A DNA stretch of 17,862 bases. Origin: JBCCTX01 sp964468435 (GTDB taxonomy: Bacteria; Bacteroidota; Bacteroidia; J057). This document shows, one piece after another, positions 1-6,005 of the stretch. A program made the position numbers and the translations under genes. The notes under the pieces were generated by a model that was not told where the DNA came from, searched no databases, and saw only the letters and a list, made by a program, of their open reading frames with translations. The stretch's first letter is position 1; every line of letters begins with the position of its first letter. Location of the stretch: contig CAYXVE010000082.1 in the NCBI GenBank assembly GCA_964468435.1, forward strand, positions 1 to 17,862. The letters run 5' to 3'.

Positions 1-55
1 TCTTGTCAAAGAACATTCTTCCACACTTGCCTTCTCCTCTTGTCCTTAGTTTATC

Positions 56-84
56 AGCGTTATTAACGCTTTTTCTTTCTTTGT
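56..84 (+). terminator. Possible rho-independent terminator near the left edge
   Basis: A short perfect hairpin (AGCGTT, loop ATT, AACGCT) is followed directly by a T-rich tract (TTTTCTTTCTTTG). On the plus strand this is terminator-like; on the other strand the hairpin is not followed by Ts. It would end a plus-strand transcript entering from beyond the left edge. The stem is only 6 bp and the upstream gene is not visible, so this is tentative. Confidence 0.35.
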
Positions 85-520
85 TTTCTAAATGGTCTGC
101 AAATATCTGGGATGTTTCTTTTAAATCCAAATATGAATCAGAAAAAAAATAGAAAAACTTTTTACTTTAATTTTTTTTCCTGCTGTCCCGTTCTGCAATG
201 AATATAAAATTACGGAGCCGGGTAATCTTATCCAAATCAAGGGTAAGTATAATTGTTGGCAAGCATGTGAATATCTTACCTGACCCAAATAGAAGTTTGT
301 TGATATTTCCAAAATTCAGGAACAGATCCTGCAACAGGATGGATTAAGGGAAATCGCTCATTGCTGATATCCACAACCCTTGTTGAAATCCTGTGGAGAA
401 CTAAATGTTATCTCGTTTTATTTTTGGGGGATAGGTATGTGTGTGAAAAAGTGTAAGATCTTCAATAACCAAATCAAAGGTTTTCTTTACCCTAGGTACA
501 GGCAATCCCAGAGAATCCAA
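85..520. other. Gene-free stretch downstream of the Crp-family gene
   Basis: I see no gene here that I can support. The sequence is AT-rich with several homopolymer runs (for example T-runs near 170). A minus-strand frame is open from about 139 to the window edge without a convincing start codon, so it could be the body of a gene continuing to the left, but a plus-strand frame over the same bases is open too and neither stands out. Two DnaA-box-like 9-mers in inverted orientation lie at 367–375 and 392–400. No tRNA or rRNA is recognisable. Confidence 0.4.
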
Positions 521-1213
521 TCAGTACTCTCCTACTTCCATTTTTTCCATATCATTGATAATGATTTTCTTACGGTCAAACTCTATCAATCCAACATCAC
601 GAAATTCATTGAGAATTGTTGTTACGGTCTGTCTGGAAGTACCCGTAAAGTTGGCTATTTCCTGATGAGTCAGATAATTTTTAAGTGTTACTCGTCCACT
701 TTTATGCCTTCCATGTTTTTCGGCTTCTTCCAGAATATATTCAGCAATTCTCGTTCTTGCATCTTTAAACAACAATCCCTCAAGCCGTTTCTGCGTGTAA
801 ATTACACGCTGACCCATCAATTTATTCAAAAAAGCCTGAAATTCATTTACTTCTCTCATCAGAGAGGCGACATTTTTCCGGTCCAGAATACACAGCTCTG
901 TATCCTCTATCGCCTGTGCATAATCGTTTCGTTTTTCCTCTCCATACACAGATAATTCTCCAAAGACCTCTCCGGGATGAAGGATAGCTTTAATGATTTC
1001 GTTTCCATCAGGTGTATATGAACCGATTTTTACTGCGCCATCATGAAGGAAGAATACTTTATCAGAGGTATCATTGGTAAAATAAATAAACTCCGATTTC
1101 TTGTAACTCTTCTTGAGTTGTTTATTATAGCGATCATCTGCCCCAGTAACTGGGCAAAAGTGCTCGAAGAGATTTACTTCTTCCAAATACCATATGCTAT
1201 CATTCACTTGCAT
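521..1213 (-). CDS. Crp/Fnr-family transcriptional regulator
   Basis: A 230-residue DNA-binding regulator of the Crp/Fnr superfamily. The N-terminal half is a cyclic-nucleotide-binding-type beta barrel: a phosphate-binding-cassette-like segment GEVFGEL (81–87) is followed by R95. A long dimerisation helix (about 115–145) leads to a C-terminal winged helix with a clear helix-turn-helix at about 181–203 (LTHQEIANFTGTSRQTVTT), typical of the family. In E. coli Crp the Arg of the cassette is followed by Ser/Thr; here it is R95-N96-D97, so cAMP binding is doubtful and the ligand is unknown. No Fnr-type N-terminal cysteine cluster is present. The gene lies 22 bp downstream of the DUF1684 gene on the same strand and is probably co-transcribed with it. 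The family call is firm; the targets are not known. Confidence 0.9.
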   Translation of the reverse strand: MQVNDSIWYLEEVNLFEHFCPVTGADDRYNKQLKKSYKKSEFIYFTNDTSDKVFFLHDGAVKIGSYTPDGNEIIKAILHPGEVFGELSVYGEEKRNDYAQAIEDTELCILDRKNVASLMREVNEFQAFLNKLMGQRVIYTQKRLEGLLFKDARTRIAEYILEEAEKHGRHKSGRVTLKNYLTHQEIANFTGTSRQTVTTILNEFRDVGLIEFDRKKIIINDMEKMEVGEY

Positions 1214-1235
1214 GGGATGTAGTTTGGTGTATATG

Positions 1236-1889
1236 CTAATGCTTTTGATTTGACCGGAGGCTTTCCTTACCAGGCAATCTCTCTCCTGCTTTTATTGCTA
1301 TCTTCAGTGTGTTTTCCACAGGAGGTATAGGGCATGGCCAATCATCGATGTAGTAGCAATTGGGAAAATAACTTTTATTAAAATCCAGTACGATTTCCCC
1401 TTCTTTATCCTCAGAAACGCTCAAATCCAGATATCTCCCTCCACCGTATGTAGTCACCCCATTGGTTTTATCCCGGAATGGCAAAAACAAACGATCCTTG
1501 TACAACGGATTCCTGGATAAAAGCAGACTTTTATAAACTGTCAATTGGCACTGCTTACCCTTGAGGTTGAAATGCAACATGCCATAAGACAAATAGGTTT
1601 TCTGTACGTTAGGGTCACTTGTCGGCATTTTAAAAAGCTTTGTCCCTTCCGTTAGCTCAATATGTGCGATCACAAGATACTGCGTATCAACGGGAAAATA
1701 ATGAAAACCCTCAAAATTGTATGCAGCGTCTTTCAGTGGAGATCTCAACGTATCCTGAAAGACTTCCAGGCGGGAGGCTCTGTAAGTGTTTATCTCTTTT
1801 GTATATGATACATCCTGAGCATGAATCATTGACATATATGATATGTACAAAACGATGATCGATGCATTGCTCCAGCTTTTATTACACAT
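1236..1889 (-). CDS. Secreted DUF1684 domain protein
   Basis: A 217-residue protein with a hydrophobic N-terminus (about residues 8–24) ending in an alanine-containing signal-peptidase-like site near HAQ|DV, so probably exported. The rest matches my memory of the DUF1684 family: a GGRYLDL segment, then LDFN, a Phe/Pro-Asn-Cys-Tyr-Tyr segment, then CPIPPVENTL and a closing IKAGE. These are the conserved landmarks of the family, whose biochemical role is not established. Total length fits the family. The start is the first ATG and gives the signal peptide directly. It is the first gene of an apparent two-gene unit with the Crp-family regulator. Function unknown; confidence is in the family, not a role. 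Confidence 0.85.
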   Translation of the reverse strand: MCNKSWSNASIIVLYISYMSMIHAQDVSYTKEINTYRASRLEVFQDTLRSPLKDAAYNFEGFHYFPVDTQYLVIAHIELTEGTKLFKMPTSDPNVQKTYLSYGMLHFNLKGKQCQLTVYKSLLLSRNPLYKDRLFLPFRDKTNGVTTYGGGRYLDLSVSEDKEGEIVLDFNKSYFPNCYYIDDWPCPIPPVENTLKIAIKAGERLPGKESLRSNQKH

Positions 1890-2145
1890 AATGCCTTTTG
1901 TTGCCAGAATTTACGTGATTTCGACAGGAGTGTTTGTTACATTACCCTGAACATAGAGAAAAGGTATTCTGTCTGTCTCTTGATTGACAATATCCTAAAA
2001 AATGTATTTCAACACAACTGCTCAACGGGGTTTAAATAGATGGACATAATGGCGAACAGTAAGGAAAACTCCGGTAAACAGGGTTACTTTTATCCGCTTA
2101 TGATCTAGCTATCTGGAAAAGGGTGGTAGATGACTTGGATTTCAT
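1890..2145. other. Intergenic region between uppP and the DUF1684 gene
   Basis: About 256 bp without a gene I can support. It must hold the end of the uppP transcript and the promoter of the DUF1684/Crp unit (both minus strand), but I find no clean TAnnTTTG box (closest: TAAATTCTG about 20 bp before the DUF1684 start) and no convincing terminator. Confidence 0.4.
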
Positions 2146-2934
2146 TTACTGTAGCCCTACAACGATAGCGATAATTCCCACGATGACACAATAGATACTG
2201 AAATAATAGAGTTTCCCACGCTTGACGATCTTCAGCATTGCTGTACAAGCAAACAAGCCTGAGAGGAAAGCAGCTAGAAAGCCGGCAATGGTAATATCCA
2301 GAGGAAGGCTCCAGAGTGTAGGATCTTCAATTACGTCTTTGGTATCCAGCAATGCCTGTCCAAAAATAGGAATGAGAACCATGAGGAAAGAGAATTTGGC
2401 AGCTCTTGATTTACTAATATTCATCAGTAGTGCTGTAGCAATCGTAGATCCAGAACGGGAAATCCCAGGAAGGATTGCAAACATCTGGGCGAAACCAATA
2501 ATTAATGCATGTCCAAAGCCCACTGACTTGCTGGTGTCTTTGATTAAGGTCGTGAGGTATAATAGGGTAGCGGTCACCAGTAGCATACTTCCCACGAGTA
2601 TCAGATTCCCTTCAAAAAAACTCTCTACTTCTTCCTTGAAAAACAATCCTACCACTGCAACCGGAACTGCGGAGAGCAACAATTTTAATACGTATCTTAA
2701 ATGCCGGTTATATTTGAATTTCAACAGGCCCTTAATAATCTGAACAATATCTTTCCAGAAAACGATTACTGAACTCAATGCTGTAGCTACATGTACCAGT
2801 ATTGTGTAGTCTATTCCCAGTTCTTCAGCTCCCAGAAGCGCTTTTCCCAGCTCTATATGGCCACTGCTACTAACTGGTAAGAACTCGGTAAGACCTTGAA
2901 TAATACCCAATATAATGGATTCAAAAATGCTCAT
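2146..2934 (-). CDS. uppP: Undecaprenyl-diphosphate phosphatase (BacA/UppP)
   Basis: A 262-residue integral membrane enzyme that dephosphorylates undecaprenyl diphosphate to the monophosphate, recycling the lipid carrier for peptidoglycan and other envelope polymers. Both signature regions are present: GLTEFLPVSSSGH (14–26) with the glutamate, serines and histidine of motif 1, and PGISRSGST (156–164) with the catalytic-region arginine R160. The rest is a run of hydrophobic helices as expected, and the length is normal. The start codon gives the usual short N-terminus before the first motif. Upstream on the same strand are DUF3098 and ftsX, an arrangement common in Bacteroidota; truB, which often follows, is absent here. 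A 127-bp gap with two small hairpins separates it from DUF3098. High overexpression of this family gives bacitracin resistance, but here it is the housekeeping enzyme. Confidence 0.96.
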   Translation of the reverse strand: MSIFESIILGIIQGLTEFLPVSSSGHIELGKALLGAEELGIDYTILVHVATALSSVIVFWKDIVQIIKGLLKFKYNRHLRYVLKLLLSAVPVAVVGLFFKEEVESFFEGNLILVGSMLLVTATLLYLTTLIKDTSKSVGFGHALIIGFAQMFAILPGISRSGSTIATALLMNISKSRAAKFSFLMVLIPIFGQALLDTKDVIEDPTLWSLPLDITIAGFLAAFLSGLFACTAMLKIVKRGKLYYFSIYCVIVGIIAIVVGLQ

Positions 2935-2986
2935 GGATGAATATATATTAAATTATAATAACGTGTTTTGACGATCAATCACATTC

Positions 2987-3028
2987 CGTTCAAACGGCTA
3001 GTATGCCGGATTACACAGGTAAATCCGG
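2987..3028. repeat. Two small hairpins between the DUF3098 gene and uppP
   Basis: CCGTT-CA-AACGG (2987–2998) and CCGGATT / AATCCGG (3006–3012 and 3022–3028, 9-nt loop) are perfect inverted repeats in the 127-bp gap. Neither is followed by a T-run in the direction of transcription (leftward), so they are not typical terminators; they could be structured leader or 3'-end elements. Role unknown. Confidence 0.4.
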
Positions 3029-3061
3029 GAAGGTAATGGAACATCCTGAGCAAGTGAGTAT

Positions 3062-3499
3062 TTAGGATTCTACTGTCTGCTGTGAGGCAGAAGTATCAGT
3101 TGTAGCTGTTTTAGGTTTGTACATGATAGCATAAATAATCTCAGCAAACCCTGAAATAACGACAATCGGAGCTATATACAGGGAAACAGAGAATTTTGTA
3201 GCATCTACAAAGTCATCCAGGGACATCAGGAAGAATCCCAGGATAATGATTGCTACTCCTACAGCCAGCAGGATATAATTCATTCTAGTAAAGGGAAGCA
3301 CTGCTTCAGGTGAAGCTTTTTTAGCTGTAGTAGATTTAATTTGTGTTGGGGTAGCTTCGCGTTTTTCTTCAGGTTCCTTTCCGGCTGCTACAACCACTTT
3401 ACGCCTTGTATTGGAAGATCCCCTGCTGGTTTTTTGAGGGGTATTTGAAGGTTTTCTTTTACTACCAGTTTTCGATGATTTTGGTGTTTTTTTTGCCAT
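3062..3499 (-). CDS. DUF3098 small membrane protein
   Basis: A 145-residue protein. The first 70 or so residues are a low-complexity Lys/Ser/Thr/Arg-rich cytoplasmic tail, followed by two hydrophobic helices (about 74–93 and 105–128) joined by a short acidic loop. The spacing NYILLAVG...ILGFFLMS and the second helix IAPIVVISGF agree with DUF3098, a Bacteroidota family of unknown function usually found next to ftsX. It starts 3 bp after the ftsX stop codon and is certainly co-transcribed with it. The long basic, Thr/Ser/Lys-rich N-terminal tail is longer than I expect for this family and is probably disordered. An association with the FtsX division machinery is an inference from gene order only. 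Confidence 0.85.
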   Translation of the reverse strand: MAKKTPKSSKTGSKRKPSNTPQKTSRGSSNTRRKVVVAAGKEPEEKREATPTQIKSTTAKKASPEAVLPFTRMNYILLAVGVAIIILGFFLMSLDDFVDATKFSVSLYIAPIVVISGFAEIIYAIMYKPKTATTDTSASQQTVES

Positions 3500-3502
3500 A
3501 AT

Positions 3503-4387
3503 CTACACAAGTTCGTCTGTATTTCTGTCGAGATAACGATTAACTGCCCAATAACTACCGATAATTCCCAAGGCACTTCCAAATAAAACAATTCCAATTA
3601 ATAATCCAATAAACTCCTTTTGGATAGAAATATTATTCAACAAACCCAGATCTTCCATCCATCTGTTAAATGCCCTGAGTGTACCAAAGAGCAATAATCC
3701 TGCTAAAATACTTGCTGACAGACCATGGACCAGGCCATTGATGATAAAAGGTCTGCGTATAAACTGGTTGGTGGCTCCTATTAATTGCATGGTGCGTATA
3801 GTCATACGCTGGGCGTATATGGAAAGCCTGATAGTCCCGATAATCAGGTAAAACGCGATGATCAGCAATATCACCCCCAGAACAGAAAACATGATTGTAA
3901 GTATATCGATGTTCCTGCTGGCTGTATTAATCATTTCGAGCGGATACACGACATCGGAAACGACGGAAGAGCGGCTAAGATCATCCTTAATCATTTCCAG
4001 GCTATCTGGATTGAGATAGGCATTTTCAATCTGTACGTTGATCGATGGCATCAAGGGATTGACACCTCCAAGTAATTCAAGCACATCCTCTCCCGTCTTC
4101 TGCAACAATTGTTCACCAGCTTCTTCTTTGGATACGAATTTTGTTCGCAGCACGTAGCGTTTTCTTGCCAGGGAATCGATAAAGATCTCTTGCTCAAATG
4201 GATCGGCTTGTTCAATCAAAAATACTTTAAGGAGTATGGATTCTTTGGCATAGCGCGTAAAAGAGCGACCAAACAAGATGAGTACAGCAAATACTCCCAG
4301 GAAAAACAAGACAAATGCGATACTAATGAGTGAAGTAAAAAAATTACTTCTCGATTTGCGTTTAAGATATGTGAGATTTCCGTACAT
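3503..4387 (-). CDS. ftsX: Cell-division ABC permease FtsX
   Basis: The FtsX membrane subunit, partner of the ATPase FtsE, which transmits ATP-dependent signals to periplasmic peptidoglycan hydrolases at the division site. From the start chosen here it has 294 residues: a short basic N-terminus, TM1 (about 16–40), a periplasmic domain of about 110 residues containing the family's KEEAGEQL region, then three TM helices at the C-terminus (the last ending SYWAVNRYL). An ATG in the same frame lies 78 bp upstream at 4465 (320 residues), but it would place a perfect 9-bp hairpin and a promoter-like TATCTTTG inside the coding region, and the extra residues do not look like FtsX. The start at 4387, four bases after that box, is preferred. 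The DUF3098 gene follows after 3 bp. ftsE is not in the window, which is usual in Bacteroidota, where the two genes are often apart. Confidence 0.92.
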   Translation of the reverse strand: MYGNLTYLKRKSRSNFFTSLISIAFVLFFLGVFAVLILFGRSFTRYAKESILLKVFLIEQADPFEQEIFIDSLARKRYVLRTKFVSKEEAGEQLLQKTGEDVLELLGGVNPLMPSINVQIENAYLNPDSLEMIKDDLSRSSVVSDVVYPLEMINTASRNIDILTIMFSVLGVILLIIAFYLIIGTIRLSIYAQRMTIRTMQLIGATNQFIRRPFIINGLVHGLSASILAGLLLFGTLRAFNRWMEDLGLLNNISIQKEFIGLLIGIVLFGSALGIIGSYWAVNRYLDRNTDELV

Positions 4388-4391
4388 ATTG

Positions 4392-4399
4392 CAAAGATA
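4392..4399 (-). promoter_or_regulatory. Bacteroidota-type -7 promoter box for ftsX
   Basis: On the minus strand the sequence reads TATCTTTG, an exact match to the Bacteroidota -7 consensus TAnnTTTG, followed by CAAT and the preferred ftsX ATG. I see no clear -33 TTG at 19–21 bp upstream. A box this close implies a nearly leaderless mRNA, which is common in this phylum. It lies just after a terminator-like hairpin, which supports a fresh transcription start here. Confidence 0.55.
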
Positions 4400-4415
4400 C
4401 TCAATCCTGTTGAGC

Positions 4416-4453
4416 ATAGAAATATCGCCTGTCCGAAACAGTTGGGACAGGCG
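4416..4453 (-). terminator. Hairpin between mscS and ftsX, probable terminator
   Basis: A perfect 9-bp inverted repeat, CGCCTGTCC (4426–4434) and GGACAGGCG (4445–4453), with a 10-nt loop. Read on the minus strand it is followed by ATATTTCTAT, a weak T-rich tail. It lies about 95 nt after the mscS stop codon and just before the ftsX promoter box, so it most likely ends the mscS transcript. The tail is not a pure T-run, hence moderate confidence. Confidence 0.55.
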
Positions 4454-4546
4454 AACGAGATACAAATATGTTTACCATGTCCTGTAACCTGAATATAAGT
4501 TGCTTAAACCCGCAAAAAGTTACATTTAATGGTCAACTATTCAGGA

Positions 4547-5389
4547 CTACAGGGTCATTTTATTCAGATCAGTCAGGGATTCTGCATGATGAATAACTCG
4601 TTGTGGGAATGGTATTTCGATACCAGCTTCATCCAATGCAATCTTGGTATTTTCAGTTATGCCGAAATATACTGCCCAATAGTCTTCGGGCGTGGCATAG
4701 GGCCGCACAGCGAGATTTACAGAGCTATCTCCCAGCTCCAGTACATTGACAGAAGGGGCAGGATCTTTCAGTACCTTGGAATGATTTTCCATGACGTTCA
4801 TGATTACTTCACGTGCTTGTCGGATATCCGTATCATAGCTTACTCCTATCACAAGATCCACCCTCAACTTCCCTTCAGCTGTATAATTAACAATGTCTCC
4901 ATTCGCGAGGGGGCCGTTAGGTACAATGACCAGTTTATTGTCCAGGGTAATCAGCTTACTCACAAAAATATTGATACTCTCTACATGTCCCAGATGTCCC
5001 TGCGCTTCTATCAGGTCGCCGACTTTGAAGGGTTTGAATAACAACAACAATACTCCGCCTGCAAAATTGGAAAGGCTCCCCTGTAAAGCCAGCCCCACTG
5101 CCAGACCAGCAGCACCTAGAATAGCAACCAATGAAGCGGTTTGTACACCAAAGATCTGAAGAACGGTGATGAACAAAATAACTTTTAACAATACATTGAC
5201 AAAATCCGAAACAAATTTCTGGAGCGTTACGTCAATTTCCCATTTTGAAAGTCCTTTTTTTACCAGCCGGGTGATCCAGCCGATCAACCAGAATCCAATG
5301 ATCAGAATCAGGATTGCTTTCAATAAGGGAAGGCCATAGGTCAAAATCAGATCCTGAATGTTTTCAAATGACAGATTTTCAAAGTCCAT
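4547..5389 (-). CDS. mscS: MscS-type mechanosensitive ion channel
   Basis: A 280-residue small-conductance mechanosensitive channel of the inner membrane, which opens under membrane tension and releases solutes during osmotic downshock. Three TM helices are visible (about 20–40, 62–80 and 85–119). The pore-lining TM3 has the Gly/Ala-rich pattern AVGLALQGSLSNFAGG (97–112), followed by the beta-domain start FKPFKVGD (118–125) with the typical Lys-Pro-Phe-x-x-Gly-Asp. The C-terminal alpha/beta cage and a final IPFPQR segment are present, as in E. coli MscS, and the length is almost the same. It is a single gene: the previous gene is divergent or decayed, and a terminator-like hairpin follows. 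A weak promoter candidate upstream is TTG at about 5452, a 21-bp spacer, then TCTCTTTG (one mismatch to TAnnTTTG). Confidence 0.95.
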   Translation of the reverse strand: MDFENLSFENIQDLILTYGLPLLKAILILIIGFWLIGWITRLVKKGLSKWEIDVTLQKFVSDFVNVLLKVILFITVLQIFGVQTASLVAILGAAGLAVGLALQGSLSNFAGGVLLLLFKPFKVGDLIEAQGHLGHVESINIFVSKLITLDNKLVIVPNGPLANGDIVNYTAEGKLRVDLVIGVSYDTDIRQAREVIMNVMENHSKVLKDPAPSVNVLELGDSSVNLAVRPYATPEDYWAVYFGITENTKIALDEAGIEIPFPQRVIHHAESLTDLNKMTL

Positions 5390-5600
5390 AGATTAAAATG
5401 TTGCTTAGGTGTTACAAAGAGAATAGATGCTTTACAAAAATTGCAAGTATTCAAATAAAACAATTATGTGCCGAATATTTTTAAGATGCTAAGTATTGCT
5501 AAAAGTCACAACAAATTCTTCTACGTACCCGTATATTTTCTTCGCTTCAACTTGTATTCTCAATACCGATATCGTCCAGCCACGAAACGACAGTGTATGA

Positions 5601-5786
5601 GCCATACCCGAGCGTCTTCTCGCCTTTGAGGAAGATTCAACCTCTACAGAAGTTGAAAAAGGCCTACAGAACTTCGAAAAGCAATATATCAAAACCGGAA
5701 TTTCAGACGATATCTATAGCGAAGTGATAGAGGATCTGACACTCGAAGATCAGATAAAGAACCCTAATCAATTTCAAGAAGAGTAG
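5601..5786 (+). pseudogene. Decayed C-terminal coding fragment, unknown family
   Basis: An open plus-strand frame of 61 codons ends in TAG at 5784–5786 and has no start codon of its own: an in-frame TGA (5598–5600) sits just before it. Its product is acidic and helix-like, with segments such as EKGLQNFEKQYIKTG and SDDIYSEVIEDLTLEDQIK, and its codons look like those of real genes. A terminator-like hairpin follows at 5882. This reads best as the 3' remnant of a gene that has lost its 5' part. A second plus-strand frame over the same bases is also open, so chance cannot be excluded. I do not recognise the family. Confidence 0.35.
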
Positions 5787-6005
5787 CGTTGAGGTTAAAA
5801 ACTATATTTTTCCGGTTTTTTTATTTAATTTTCTGGTAATTTATTTATTTAATAATGGTGCAAAATTACTTTCACCACTAGAATCCCTCACGATATGGTG
5901 GGGATTTTATTATTTATATGTAAATTAACGATTCAAAGCACTTTTGCACGCGATTTGTAGTTGTACTACTACAGGTATCCAATATGTAAATCGGTAAAAT
6001 CCAAT
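5787..6005. other. AT-rich leader region of the kinase operon
   Basis: No gene. It contains T-rich stretches, a terminator-like hairpin (5882–5906), and an 8-bp inverted repeat whose halves, GTGCAAAA (5858–5865) and TTTTGCAC (5942–5949), flank that hairpin. The right half overlaps CACTTTTG, one mismatch from the TAnnTTTG box, about 60 bp before the kinase ATG. The left half forms an exact TAATTTTG box on the minus strand (5868 to 5861) pointing away from the kinase. No -33 TTG is evident for either, so promoter calls are weak. Confidence 0.3.
5882..5916 (+). terminator. Probable rho-independent terminator before the kinase operon
   Basis: AATCCC-T-CAC pairs with GTG-GGGATT (a 9-bp stem with one bulged T and a 6-nt loop, 5882–5906), followed by TTATTATTTAT. 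It would end the transcript of the decayed plus-strand gene ending at 5786 and isolate the kinase operon from it. Confidence 0.45.

Noticed and set aside
367..400. Two inverted DnaA-box-like 9-mers (ATATCCACA and TGTGGAGAA)
   Set aside because: Each has one mismatch to the consensus, there are only two, and no dnaA, dnaN or AT-rich unwinding pattern accompanies them; not an origin on this evidence.
380..955. 191-codon plus-strand frame overlapping the Crp-family gene
   Set aside because: It is antisense to the Crp-type regulator, whose domain motifs are clear; the predicted peptide is Phe/Ile/Ser-rich with no family features.
5489..5692. 67-codon minus-strand frame before mscS
   Set aside because: No recognisable features; it lies antisense to the more gene-like plus-strand fragment. 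An exact TAATTTTG box about 170 bp upstream is intriguing but not enough.
5961..6005. Upstream TTG start for the histidine kinase
   Set aside because: The ATG at 6006 begins an ordinary signal peptide; the 15 extra residues would bury it behind a Tyr-rich stretch with no support.
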